Positions 1 through 7,478 of a stretch of DNA of 33,663 nucleotides are shown piece by piece. Location of the stretch: IMG/VR virus record IMGVR_UViG_3300010885_024781, positions 1 to 33,663 of that record; one strand, written 5' to 3'. The translations under genes and the position numbers were made by a program. Under the pieces are notes generated by a model. That model did not search any database, was not told the DNA's origin, and worked only from the letters and a program-made list of their open reading frames with translations. How positions within the stretch are numbered: position 1 is the stretch's first letter; every line of letters begins with the position of its first letter. This stretch comes from a virus.

Positions 1-431
1 GACTCAAGTTCAGAATTTAATTTTTCAATGTCATCAATTAATTTTTCATTTTCGGTTCGGGCAACAATCAATTCATTTTTAAATGTTTCTAGATGACGAA
101 GTTGGTGCTTCATATTTTCATATTCTATTTTTTCTTTGCTCAACTTATCAATAGTATCTAGATGTAATTTGACACTATTTTCTAAGTCTGAAATTTTAGA
201 ATTTTCAAAATTTGTTTTATTTGTATTTTGATTTTCTACTTTATTTTTTAATTCTTCATTCTCAGTTTGTAAATTTTTAATTAAATTTTCTTGTTCTGCA
301 ATAATATCATTTGCTAATTTTATATTGGCCTGAAAAGAAATTGATTTTATCATGGTATCATTTAAAATACCAACAATAGTTTGATTATAATATTGTTGGT
401 ACTTTTCTGCCATATTGTTTTCACTGCTCAT
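1..431 (-). CDS. Coiled-coil protein, C-terminus cut by window edge
   Basis: Partial gene: the reading frame is open from the ATG at 431 to base 1, so at least 143 residues are present and the end lies outside the window. The start has a good ribosome site (AGGAG six bases upstream). After about 30 ordinary residues (MSSENNMAEKYQQYYNQTIV...) the protein becomes a long charged heptad-like helix rich in Glu, Lys, Asn and Leu, with many EN/EK/KL pairs, no Pro and no Gly. This is typical of a coiled coil. It follows the YadA-repeat fibre gene with a 30-base gap on the same strand and is probably co-transcribed. I do not recognise the family. It could be a rod or trimerisation protein, or an accessory or chaperone protein for the fibre; the position suggests this but nothing in the sequence proves it. 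Confidence 0.8.
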   Translation of the reverse strand, partial: MSSENNMAEKYQQYYNQTIVGILNDTMIKSISFQANIKLANDIIAEQENLIKNLQTENEELKNKVENQNTNKTNFENSKISDLENSVKLHLDTIDKLSKEKIEYENMKHQLRHLETFKNELIVARTENEKLIDDIEKLNSELE

Positions 432-461
432 TTCAAACTCCTATCATTGTTAAAAAATTAT

Positions 462-2795
462 TTAGAATGACCCTCCATCGAGGGCATATGAATAACGAAC
501 TTCTTTGGTTGTTTGATTAAAGAATACAATACCATCATCGACAGTATCTTGAGTTGCTGCATATCTTATAGGATTAATGTAAAGACCAGACTGTGTTGCA
601 TTTAGTGCAGAACCAGAAGCATTAAGAACAATACTATTATCTGATCCTGAAGCAAATCCTGCTTTATAACCAATTGCAATCGCATAATTTCCTAGTGCAT
701 AATCATCTGCCGCACCTGCTTGAAAACCTAGAGCGACAGAATAGTTATTTGCACCCCAACCAGAATTATAACCAACTGCAATTGCACCAGTTCCTTGTGC
801 GGATCCATTGCCTCCAGCATTAGCACCAACTGCAATTGCATATGCGCCTTGATTTAGTGATGCCGCATGGTCACCAATTGCAACTGCTTGTGTTCCTTGT
901 CCACTATTACCAGCATAATGTCCTAAAGATGCAGAATATGTGCCTTGATTTGTTTGTCCAGCATTGTCACCAACTGCAATTGAATAGTTTCCTTGTGTTA
1001 TGTTGCCAGCAGAGTAGCCTATTGCAACAGCATTTAACCCTTGTGTATTGTATCCAGCAGAATCACCAATTGCTACTGAATAACTACCTTGAGATATCGC
1101 GCCTGCATATTTACCAAAAGCAACAGCATTTGTTGTTGTATCTTTTAGTATCGCGCCGTTTGCTAATTCTATTCCGGCGCCGTTAGTTTTTACTAATCCA
1201 TTTATATTAGTAATGAACATGCGATAGGCGCCGTTAGCAATCTCATCTGGATTGATATCTGCGGCCGCTGCATATGTTAATTCGCCAGTAGATACATTAA
1301 TGTAAACAAGGTTTAGAGTTTCGCCGTGATTAATTGAAGTTAAGTATGGCGTTTTTTTGATTTTAAAATATGATGTGGTAAATTCTGCGGCATCTTGATT
1401 GTTAGAATAGAAATGCACTTCTCCATTGGTCGGACTGAACATACCAGAATCATAACCACCATCATTTTGGAATGTAAATCCACCACCTACTGTTCCTGTA
1501 GATTGATTTGCAATAATCTTTCCTGGTGCAGATAAATCTCCATCGGGTTTAAATGTCCATGTATAGTTATTTGCACGAATATATGTTTTCTTTTCGCCGT
1601 CACTTACCTGAACATTAGTTTTTTCACCGCCTAGATAAATGTCGGCATTTGAACTATCAATTGCACCACCAGGACGCAAATGAATATGGTTCGGTGCAGT
1701 AGGATCAATAATGACATATTGGTCATTTTTTCCTGGGCCATAGTTTAAACTTGGAATTAAAAATAATGTATTATTTGTTGTGTCGCCATAAACTTTATTG
1801 GAAACAAATAATGTTCCTGCATTGGCAGTATTTGCAGTTAGATTTGTATGTAATGTTGCAAGACGGAAACTTGCATTTGCAACATCAATTACGTTTGTTG
1901 TGTGTTCTCCATTATAGTTATCAAAGACATAGAAATCTTTGTTTCCTGCATGACGAATAATACCAGCGTGTCTTTGGTCTGCACCATCAAAATAGTTTCC
2001 AATAAAACCTATGTCTACGATATCAGATGTGTGGTTATTTCCAGCAAGATAAATTAGAGGATCAGAAACGTTAAATGAAGTAACGTCAATAGATGTTACA
2101 TTACCTATTATTGAAAGGTTTCCTGAAATTGCAACATCACCAGCAATTAATTGTTTTCCTACTGATGTGTTTGCTCTGAATACTGTGTTATCAACATCTA
2201 GTGTAATTGTTTGACCAGAAACAGTTGAAGTTATACCTACTCCACCGGCAATACCTAATGTCTGATTTAGTAGGTAAACATTAGAAGTTCCACCAACGTC
2301 AGCAGAAATATTGAGTAGTGTTGAAATGCTGTTTGTTGTTACACTTAAAACTCGACCATTTGCGGCAACAGTAATTGTTGGAACTGATGTTGATGATCCA
2401 TATTGTCCAGCAGCAACTCCTGTGTTCGTCAAAACAAATGGAATATTAGCATTAGCAGTACCATCAACTGACACAACGCCGGTTGCTTCTCCAGAAACTC
2501 CGATATATCTTGCTGTATTCCAGGCGTCTGCTGTGTTTGCATTGCCATATAGTCTACCAAAAAATGCTCCATTAACGTCTCTTCTAACTAGCGCACCAGA
2601 AGTGTTTGCTGAGGTAGCTGCATCTAATGTTGACGTATAATATTGACCACCAACATTTACAGTGCCATTACCTCCCGCGGTACCAAAAAACAAAGTGTTA
2701 GATAGATATGAGTATGCAAGTTCACCTGATTTTAGTGTTGGTGGTTTACTTGTTACCGAGGAACGTTTAATTAGAATTTCGGTATTGGATGCCAT
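462..2795 (-). CDS. Tail fibre / adhesin with YadA-like head repeats
   Basis: A 777-residue modular fibre protein, probably at the virion surface. The start (MASNTEILIKRSSV) is typical of marine T4-like fibre proteins. Residues about 120-158 carry the common fibre motif TGVAAGQYG...PTITVAANGRVLSVT. Residues about 240-300 hold a second familiar fibre module (SDPLIYLAGNNH...DIGFIGNYFDG...GIIRHAGNKDFYVFD). Residues about 555-728 are some ten 16-residue repeats of the pattern (V/I)A(I/V)G-x-x-AG-x-x-x-QG-x-x-(A/S), the left-handed beta-roll repeat of YadA/Hep_Hag trimeric adhesin heads. The last 40 residues contain LYINPIR...FFNQTTKEVRYSYA, a short motif I know from the ends of other environmental viral fibre proteins. 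An AGGA ribosome site lies about ten bases before the ATG. Its role as a receptor-binding fibre is inferred from architecture; no enzymatic motif is visible. Confidence 0.88.
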   Translation of the reverse strand: MASNTEILIKRSSVTSKPPTLKSGELAYSYLSNTLFFGTAGGNGTVNVGGQYYTSTLDAATSANTSGALVRRDVNGAFFGRLYGNANTADAWNTARYIGVSGEATGVVSVDGTANANIPFVLTNTGVAAGQYGSSTSVPTITVAANGRVLSVTTNSISTLLNISADVGGTSNVYLLNQTLGIAGGVGITSTVSGQTITLDVDNTVFRANTSVGKQLIAGDVAISGNLSIIGNVTSIDVTSFNVSDPLIYLAGNNHTSDIVDIGFIGNYFDGADQRHAGIIRHAGNKDFYVFDNYNGEHTTNVIDVANASFRLATLHTNLTANTANAGTLFVSNKVYGDTTNNTLFLIPSLNYGPGKNDQYVIIDPTAPNHIHLRPGGAIDSSNADIYLGGEKTNVQVSDGEKKTYIRANNYTWTFKPDGDLSAPGKIIANQSTGTVGGGFTFQNDGGYDSGMFSPTNGEVHFYSNNQDAAEFTTSYFKIKKTPYLTSINHGETLNLVYINVSTGELTYAAAADINPDEIANGAYRMFITNINGLVKTNGAGIELANGAILKDTTTNAVAFGKYAGAISQGSYSVAIGDSAGYNTQGLNAVAIGYSAGNITQGNYSIAVGDNAGQTNQGTYSASLGHYAGNSGQGTQAVAIGDHAASLNQGAYAIAVGANAGGNGSAQGTGAIAVGYNSGWGANNYSVALGFQAGAADDYALGNYAIAIGYKAGFASGSDNSIVLNASGSALNATQSGLYINPIRYAATQDTVDDGIVFFNQTTKEVRYSYALDGGSF
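640..1135 (-). repeat. About ten YadA/Hep_Hag head repeats, coding
   Basis: Roughly 48-base in-frame units encode 16-residue repeats such as VAIGDSAGYNTQGLNA and IAVGDNAGQTNQGTYS. The protein pattern is well conserved while the DNA units are divergent, so this is an old protein repeat rather than a recent tandem duplication. The later units vary in length: one has an extra SA, and another is stretched by DDYAL. Confidence 0.85.
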
Positions 2796-2822
2796 TTTTG
2801 TTATTTCCTATTATTGTAGTTA

Positions 2823-3110
2823 TCAGAAAGTTCCTGCATCTACTATTAAATTGTTCGCATTAAAATAATTTGTAACTAAAGTCTCAGAAATTCTTACATT
2901 TCCAGAGATTAATCCACCAGTCTTATCATATTTAGTATTTGCCAATTCCAAGGTCGCTTGATATGCAGAATTTGCATTATATAATGCGGTGTTTGCGATT
3001 TGTAATGCTGTCGCTATTTGTGCTACATACGAACCAGAGCCAACAAATGTTGTTGTATTGTGTACAACGCTCTGTTGGTTTCCTTGATTTATTTTTACTT
3101 TTATAGGCAT
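2823..3110 (-). CDS. Small fibre-like structural protein
   Basis: A 95-residue protein (MPIKVKINQGNQQSVV...) with a central helix-prone Ala/Asn-rich stretch (ANTALYNANSAYQATLELANTKYDK). This is followed by TGGLISGNVRISETL, the strand-rich signature that follows the coiled segment in many larger phage fibres. The protein looks like the connector portion of a fibre standing alone. It may form a short trimeric stub or adaptor beside the larger fibre encoded next. Its AAGGA ribosome site overlaps the stop codon of the upstream 113-residue gene, which suggests coupled translation. Function is inferred only from sequence style. Confidence 0.75.
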   Translation of the reverse strand: MPIKVKINQGNQQSVVHNTTTFVGSGSYVAQIATALQIANTALYNANSAYQATLELANTKYDKTGGLISGNVRISETLVTNYFNANNLIVDAGTF

Positions 3111-3119
3111 ACTTAATCC

Positions 3120-3461
3120 TTAAGTAACTTTTGGTGACACGAAAATTTGACCTTCGATTACACGAGTTACCCTACTAGATTTGTTGTCTATCATTTTTAC
3201 ATCATATACGAGTTTTTGTCTTGCGGATACGTTTGCTGTTACGTCTGAACTTGCAAATAAAGTAACAATACCATTAACTGGGTCGGCCACAGTTGTTTCA
3301 AATACAATTTCTGGAGTTGCTGAATAGTATGATTTTTTTGCCTGACTGCTAACAGAAAAACCAACGAGATTATATGCTGCGTTGGTGTTATCAGTCAATA
3401 TTAATTCGGTGTTAAATGTTGTGCCTTGTTCTAGATAAAGGTCTTGATATCCTGCTGGCAT
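3120..3461 (-). CDS. Small beta-rich phage structural protein, unknown role
   Basis: A 113-residue protein beginning MPAGYQDLYLEQGTTFNTEL. It shows alternating hydrophobic beta-strand patterning with NLVGFSVSSQAKKSY, IVFETTVADPVNGIVTLFASS and KLVYDVKMID. This resembles small immunoglobulin-like or BppU-N-type sandwich proteins found beside fibre genes in marine T4-like phages. No catalytic residues are evident and there are no cysteines. The ATG has a GAGGG ribosome site a few bases upstream. A 59-base gap separates it from the upstream oxygenase gene, the longest gap in this left part. It is probably a baseplate or fibre accessory protein, but this rests on likeness of style, not a recognised family. 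Confidence 0.75.
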   Translation of the reverse strand: MPAGYQDLYLEQGTTFNTELILTDNTNAAYNLVGFSVSSQAKKSYYSATPEIVFETTVADPVNGIVTLFASSDVTANVSARQKLVYDVKMIDNKSSRVTRVIEGQIFVSPKVT

Positions 3462-3520
3462 GTTGCCCTCTATATCTTATTGAGTTCAACATATATTTAG
3501 TTGGTATCGTTGTTTTATTT

Positions 3521-4123
3521 TTATACGAAATCTGGTCCAGCAAGCCAAATAACTAAAGTTCTGCGTGTTCCTTTAGTCACAGGAGTAACTCTGTGTAAAG
3601 TATATGAAGGAAATCCAGCAGCTAGTCCTTTTTGTTTCAATACACTTTCTGGATTTCTACTTGTTAGTATTTCTAGTTCCCCACCTTCATATTCCGAAGG
3701 ATCCGACAGTTGAATTACAAGAGATAGTTTTCTAGTGCATTCATTTTCTGGACCAATGTCTATATGCCAGTCATAATGACCTTCATTATTTTCTTCATAT
3801 ACGGTATATTGTATATCTTCAATAAATCCATATAGATTAAATCTATAAAATTTACTGTTTAATCTTCTACCCACATATGCTATTCTGTCGTATATCCACG
3901 ATGCATCTTCTGAATTTTTTAACCAAGAAATAGTAGTTTTTCTGACTTCTGGATTGACCACTCCTTGTTCTCCTGAACCAACTTTTGCTTCTGTTTTTTC
4001 AAGAGTTTCACACAGTTCAATTATTTTTTCTACTTCTTCATCACTGAATGCCCCTTCCCATGTGGTAAATGGAGCAATCGATTCTGCTCTAGGAGCATTT
4101 GGTAAAATTTGATATATTGACAT
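3521..4123 (-). CDS. 2OG-Fe(II) oxygenase, PKHD-type hydroxylase
   Basis: Predicted 2-oxoglutarate and iron dependent hydroxylase. Counting from the ATG at 4123 (200 residues), the iron ligands are visible as H120-x-D122 in GHYDWHIDIG and the distal His177 in SYTLHRVTPV. Arg187 or Arg188 in GTRRTLVIW would bind the 2OG carboxylate, and EYEGGELEI supplies the usual turn between them. This order is that of the PKHD (prolyl/lysyl hydroxylase-like) family. An in-frame TTG at 4141 would add six residues, but the ATG forms a TAATG overlap with the stop of the preceding oxygenase gene and is preferred. The substrate is unknown. Its position directly after another oxygenase and a collagen-like fibre suggests modification of a fibre protein, which is inference. 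Confidence 0.9.
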   Translation of the reverse strand: MSIYQILPNAPRAESIAPFTTWEGAFSDEEVEKIIELCETLEKTEAKVGSGEQGVVNPEVRKTTISWLKNSEDASWIYDRIAYVGRRLNSKFYRFNLYGFIEDIQYTVYEENNEGHYDWHIDIGPENECTRKLSLVIQLSDPSEYEGGELEILTSRNPESVLKQKGLAAGFPSYTLHRVTPVTKGTRRTLVIWLAGPDFV

Positions 4124-4704
4124 TATTGAAATTCCAACCAACCAGTTAGTATATATTTTGTGTTAGAAAGTGGTGGGTTGCCACGATGATAGTGCGTATA
4201 TGAAGATGGGAAAATAACAACAGTGCCTTTAGTTGGTTTTACTCTTCTTGCTTGATAGAGAAATTCTGTTTCCCCGCCTTCTTCAACATCATTTAAATAT
4301 ACAATATACGCAGCAATTCTACGTGAGTGTTCAATACAATCTTGTTCGCAGTGCCAGATATGATATCCTTCACCAGGATGTGTTTCTTGGACTTTGTATG
4401 TATATGCAGTATGTGTTTTTATAGTTTTTAGTGAATGATAAGTCTTTGCATAATCAGTGTAGCATTTGTCCCAAAAGACTCCATTGAATTCTCGTATGTA
4501 TCCGTTTAAGTGTGAACCTGTAAAATCGATTTCACTATGATGACTGGGATTTACTAAACAAGATTCATCATCTTTTTCTGCTTGTGATGCTTCATCTCTG
4601 CGCCACGTATAATTATTTTCTTTACACCATTTGTAATACGAAATCAATCCATCACAAAAGTCAGACGTAAACGCCTTCTCATATACACCAATAAAATCTT
4701 TCAT
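4123..4704 (-). CDS. 2OG-Fe(II) oxygenase, prolyl-4-hydroxylase-like
   Basis: A 193-residue predicted 2OG/Fe(II) dioxygenase. The C-terminal half has the prolyl-4-hydroxylase layout: YHIWHCEQD (His118 and probably Glu120 as the first two iron ligands, an HxE variant of the usual HxD), AYIVYLNDVEEGGETEF, KPTKGTVVIFPSSYTHYHRGNPP (distal iron ligand His171 or His173) and KYILTGWL (Lys183 as the likely 2OG anchor). The family is common in marine T4-like phages, normally without a known substrate. The start overlaps the stop of the 85-residue gene as ATGA and the end overlaps the next oxygenase as TAATG, so the two enzymes are probably made together. The HxE ligand set is known in working relatives, so I expect it to be active, but this is not shown. 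Confidence 0.9.
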   Translation of the reverse strand: MKDFIGVYEKAFTSDFCDGLISYYKWCKENNYTWRRDEASQAEKDDESCLVNPSHHSEIDFTGSHLNGYIREFNGVFWDKCYTDYAKTYHSLKTIKTHTAYTYKVQETHPGEGYHIWHCEQDCIEHSRRIAAYIVYLNDVEEGGETEFLYQARRVKPTKGTVVIFPSSYTHYHRGNPPLSNTKYILTGWLEFQ

Positions 4705-4958
4705 GGGGTTATTGTTCCAGTCAAATTAAGAATCGTATTTGCATTTTGAATTAAAAACTTTTGTGCGGCCCATTCACGGTAAGGAGCAAACATATCAATG
4801 TTTTCTTTTAATTCCATTTGTGTACCATCTTCATTAAACATAATAGGTACATTATAAGGTATTGCTGAAAGAGTTTCATCTTCAGGCATATATTTAATTT
4901 CAATGTGTCCTGTTTGAATGTTTAATTTATATATCTCGTATGAATAAGGAATCTTCAT
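4701..4958 (-). CDS. Small protein of unknown function between fibre and oxygenases
   Basis: An 85-residue protein starting MKIPYSYEIYKLNIQTGHIEIKYMPEDET. I chose the ATG at 4958 because it has GGAG seven bases upstream and forms an ATGA overlap with the end of the collagen-like gene; an in-frame TTG at 4970 has no ribosome site. The N-terminal half is strand-like and the C-terminal half (FAPYREWAAQKFLIQNANTILNLTG) is helix-like. No cysteines, signal peptide or membrane segment are present. I do not recognise the family. Its place between a large repetitive fibre and two modifying enzymes would suit a fibre chaperone, adaptor or small fibre component, but this is only context. Confidence 0.78.
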   Translation of the reverse strand: MKIPYSYEIYKLNIQTGHIEIKYMPEDETLSAIPYNVPIMFNEDGTQMELKENIDMFAPYREWAAQKFLIQNANTILNLTGTITP

Positions 4959-6547
4959 TGTTTGCTCCAATTAAATGTTATTTGCCCGGTAGATTTGTTG
5001 CCGCTACCTACTGTGTATGGAATAGATTGTTTTAATGCAAAATTTGCAGACCAGTTTGATGAACTTACTGTTCCGTCACTACCGGCACTTCCAGATGCTC
5101 CAGTATTACCTGGAGTTCCAGTGCTCCCAGGATTTCCAGAACTACCTGAATTTCCAGATGAACCATATTGTCCTGGCCAAGATGATGGTCCTGGATTTCC
5201 AGAATTCCCCGATCCAGCACCAGTACCCGCAGTTCCAGTGAAATTTGGAGATGGTGATCCAGCAGCACTATTAATGAGTCCTAGAGGAGTATAACCACTT
5301 GTGGTAGAGCCACTAGCATAGCTCCCAGCCTGCGCGGTACCTGAAAGTCCTCCGGCTCCACCGGTGGCCGCATATGTCGCCGGTGAAGGATTTCCTGGAT
5401 TACCGGCAGCTCCACCATTACCACCAGAACCAGCAGGTCCACCTATTCCATTGTTGCCTGCATTTCCAGCTGATCCTGAATTTCCTGAGTTTCCTATACC
5501 ACCTGAATTTCCTATAGAACCAGAGTTTCCAGGATTTCCTGGTGCTCCCGAAAATGTATATCCTGGAATACTTGATGAATTTCCAGGATTTCCAGATCCT
5601 CCAGGATTTCCAGGATTACCTGAGGAACCAGGACTACCAGAATTACCACTACTACCAGGATTTCCATTTCCTGCACCAAAACCACTATTTCCTGAACTAC
5701 CAGGATTACCATAATTTCCTATCGATCCAGAAAATCCTGTTATATATGTGTTGTCAGCACCACCACCTGCTCCGCCTCCTCCTCCACCACCAGAGGCCGC
5801 TACTGGTGATGTGGTGTTTGAATTAGCTCTTACAGCAGCGCCTGCAGAACCACCGGATCCTAGTGTACGATATGTGTTTGCATCAGAATTTGGATAAGTG
5901 GTGTATTGTCCTTGGGGCCCCTGAGAGCTGGCTCTAGAGTTTCCTGCTGGTATTATACCAGCACCAGGAACGGCTGTGACTCCTGCATTATAGAAAAAAG
6001 GACCGTTACCTGTGTATCCACTGGCACCAGGACCACTATCTCCACCGTAGCCTCCAGTTAAAACACCACCAATACTTCCTGAACCGGAACCACCAGAACT
6101 GCCTGATCCACCAGTCCATGGTGAAATTGCGCCACCGCCACCCGCACCTCCTGTTCCTCCGGCACCAATACCAACTTGGTTTGTTGGTGTATTTCCAACG
6201 GTGGTATTTCCTCCAGAATTTCCGCCAGACCCTCCTGATCCACCATAAGCAAATCCTCCAAAACCATTAATTCCAGGACCTCCTGAATTTCCAGCATTAC
6301 CTTGGTTTCCTGGATTACCCGCATTGCCTCCATTTCCAGCTGGGCCTCCGGTACCACCAGAACCACCGGAACCGCCTGGTCCTCCGGTACCAGCAGTACC
6401 TCCGTTACCTGCACCACCTATACCTGTTCCGGATACATTAACGACACCAAACGGGAGAACTAGTGTTCCCGAACCAGCCGAAGAAAGAGTTAAACTTCCT
6501 GCTGGTACTATCGTTCTTCTGAGTGTCGAGTTAAGTGCTAACGGCAT
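4955..6547 (-). CDS. Collagen-like Gly-X-Y fibre / adhesin
   Basis: A 530-residue, extremely Gly-rich protein. A short strand-rich head (MPLALNSTLRRTIVPAGSLTL..., about 45 residues) precedes a long repeat region to about residue 485. Stretches follow strict Gly-X-Y periodicity, such as GNPGNQGNAGNSGG and GNPGSSGNSGSPG, with Asn or Ser at X and Pro, Ser or Ala at Y. They alternate with GGSGG/GGAGG stretches that could form polyglycine-II packing as in T-even gp38-type adhesins. The last 35 residues (SNWSANFALKQSIPYTVGSG...) form a non-repetitive cap. The ATG at 6547 lies three bases after the stop of the 111-residue gene, and the stop overlaps the next start as ATGA. Probably a trimeric surface fibre or receptor-binding tip. 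Whether the prolines are hydroxylated by the neighbouring enzymes is an inference. Confidence 0.9.
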   Translation of the reverse strand: MPLALNSTLRRTIVPAGSLTLSSAGSGTLVLPFGVVNVSGTGIGGAGNGGTAGTGGPGGSGGSGGTGGPAGNGGNAGNPGNQGNAGNSGGPGINGFGGFAYGGSGGSGGNSGGNTTVGNTPTNQVGIGAGGTGGAGGGGAISPWTGGSGSSGGSGSGSIGGVLTGGYGGDSGPGASGYTGNGPFFYNAGVTAVPGAGIIPAGNSRASSQGPQGQYTTYPNSDANTYRTLGSGGSAGAAVRANSNTTSPVAASGGGGGGGAGGGADNTYITGFSGSIGNYGNPGSSGNSGFGAGNGNPGSSGNSGSPGSSGNPGNPGGSGNPGNSSSIPGYTFSGAPGNPGNSGSIGNSGGIGNSGNSGSAGNAGNNGIGGPAGSGGNGGAAGNPGNPSPATYAATGGAGGLSGTAQAGSYASGSTTSGYTPLGLINSAAGSPSPNFTGTAGTGAGSGNSGNPGPSSWPGQYGSSGNSGSSGNPGSTGTPGNTGASGSAGSDGTVSSSNWSANFALKQSIPYTVGSGNKSTGQITFNWSKQ

Positions 6548-6550
6548 TGT

Positions 6551-6886
6551 TTATACCCAAGGGGTTTGTGAAGATGCAAGTACCTCTGGGAGTTGAGATT
6601 TAATATTTTCAACTCCTTCAATAAAATCTGCCATTAGGTATCTTGGATGAGGACTCTCTTCTTCCTCATAACGATAAACAATAAAAGGCCATTGGCTGAC
6701 TGTTTTTCCGGTCCACCAAGTATTGAGTGCCTTTGTTACTTCAGGCAGTTGATTGATATCGTTGTAGTTGAGCCATCGATAGTTGATTCCACTATGGTCT
6801 AACCATGCCTTTATTTCGTGACATTCTACCGGGTTTACTAAACTAGTTGTATATAAACAAACTTCGGTAAATTTAGCGATTGCCAT
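6551..6886 (-). CDS. Glutaredoxin/thioredoxin-fold-like protein without CxxC
   Basis: A 111-residue protein. The pattern VCLYTTS...ECHEIKAWLDHSGINYRWLNYND matches strand 1, helix 1 and strand 2 of glutaredoxins. VSQWPFIVYRYEEE matches the cis-proline strand (usually TVPxIFI), and the C-terminal helices (ADFIEGVENIKSQLPEVL) fit as well. The active-site CxxC is absent; only Cys10 and Cys22 remain and they are not spaced as a redox pair. It is therefore probably a structural or binding relative rather than an oxidoreductase. A strong AGGAG site precedes the ATG at 6886, and the collagen-like gene starts three bases after its stop. The fold call is my reading of the pattern and should be treated as moderate; the gene itself is secure. 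Confidence 0.72.
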   Translation of the reverse strand: MAIAKFTEVCLYTTSLVNPVECHEIKAWLDHSGINYRWLNYNDINQLPEVTKALNTWWTGKTVSQWPFIVYRYEEEESPHPRYLMADFIEGVENIKSQLPEVLASSQTPWV

Positions 6887-6901
6887 TTATATTTTCTCCT
6901 T

Positions 6902-7441
6902 TTACGTTACGTTGGCCATTGCATAAGTTGCGAAGTATGACGAACCACCATCAACAGTAAAAAAAGTAAAAACATCATATTTGTTTACTGTGGTTGTGAG
7001 CGTAGGTGCTGTACCATCAGTCCATTTTGCGCCAGTAAACGACGCAGTTCTACTGCCCACACCATCTTGTCTGATTATCAGTGTCACAGGTTTACTTATA
7101 TTTGATGCTGGTGGATTGGTAAAAGTAAATGTTGTGGATCCTATTAGTGTGTAAATGAAAATATTTGCAGAGCCTAGGTCAACATTTACAGAACCACTAA
7201 CGTTTCCTATATTACTTACCACTTCACTATATGATTGAAATTTGGGGGATACCAGATTAGATGAAGTTATTGATGGTGATGTATTTAATACAGCACTACC
7301 ACTACCTGTACTTGTAGTCACTCCTGTTCCACCAACAGATACCGAATGAACACTACCTGTCCAATATCCTGATGTGTTTGCTACCTGAGTTGTACCTACA
7401 GTCAGTCCATTTTTTACAATAAAATTGCTTGCTGTTGCCAA
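6902..7441 (-). CDS. Tail fibre-like protein, TTG start
   Basis: A 179-residue fibre-type protein. The N-terminus (MATASNFIVKNGLTVGTT) is the usual opening of marine T4-like fibre proteins, followed by VSVGGTGVTTSTGSGSAVLNTSPSI, a well-known phage fibre motif. The C-terminal 100 residues (FIYTLIGSTTFTFTNPPAS...SRTASFTGAKWTDGTAPTLT...DVFTFFTVDGG) match a terminal beta domain common in environmental fibres. The start is a TTG at 7441: an in-frame TGA lies two codons upstream, no ATG is near, and a strong GGGGGAG site lies about seven bases before it. A T4-type late promoter sits about 30 bases upstream, so this gene probably heads its own late transcript. Receptor-binding or fibre-end role is inferred. 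Confidence 0.85.
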   Translation of the reverse strand: MATASNFIVKNGLTVGTTQVANTSGYWTGSVHSVSVGGTGVTTSTGSGSAVLNTSPSITSSNLVSPKFQSYSEVVSNIGNVSGSVNVDLGSANIFIYTLIGSTTFTFTNPPASNISKPVTLIIRQDGVGSRTASFTGAKWTDGTAPTLTTTVNKYDVFTFFTVDGGSSYFATYAMANVT

Positions 7442-7470
7442 GGTTCACTCTCCCCCTAGTTTATTGATTA

Positions 7471-7478
7471 TATTTATA
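7471..7478 (-). promoter_or_regulatory. T4-type late promoter (TATAAATA) for fibre cluster
   Basis: Read on the minus strand this is an exact TATAAATA, the -10 element recognised by the T4 late sigma factor gp55. It lies in the 37-base gap between the 683-residue fibre gene and the TTG-started 179-residue gene. Expected transcription start is about base 7465, leaving a short leader that contains the GGGGGAG ribosome site. Exact match and intergenic placement support it; activity is not shown. Confidence 0.65.

Noticed and set aside
3493-3500. CTAAATAT in the 59-base gap before the 113-residue gene as a late promoter
   Set aside because: Too far from TATAAATA, which is strongly conserved in T4-type late promoters.
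4123-4141. TTG at 4141 as start of the PKHD oxygenase
   Set aside because: The ATG at 4123 makes a TAATG overlap with the previous gene and fits the family start better.
4958-4970. TTG at 4970 as start of the 85-residue protein
   Set aside because: The ATG at 4958 has GGAG at good spacing and an ATGA overlap; the TTG has no ribosome site.
4955-6420. Repeat spacing that could be taken for a CRISPR array or tandem DNA repeat
   Set aside because: The periodicity is three residues and follows the coding frame; there are no constant repeats with unique spacers.
4962-6596. Long plus-strand open frames opposite the collagen-like gene (for example 5364-5714)
   Set aside because: They are antisense images of the Gly/Pro-rich repeat (FPGFPE, LPELP). 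The minus-strand frame has the ribosome site, neighbours and ATGA overlaps.
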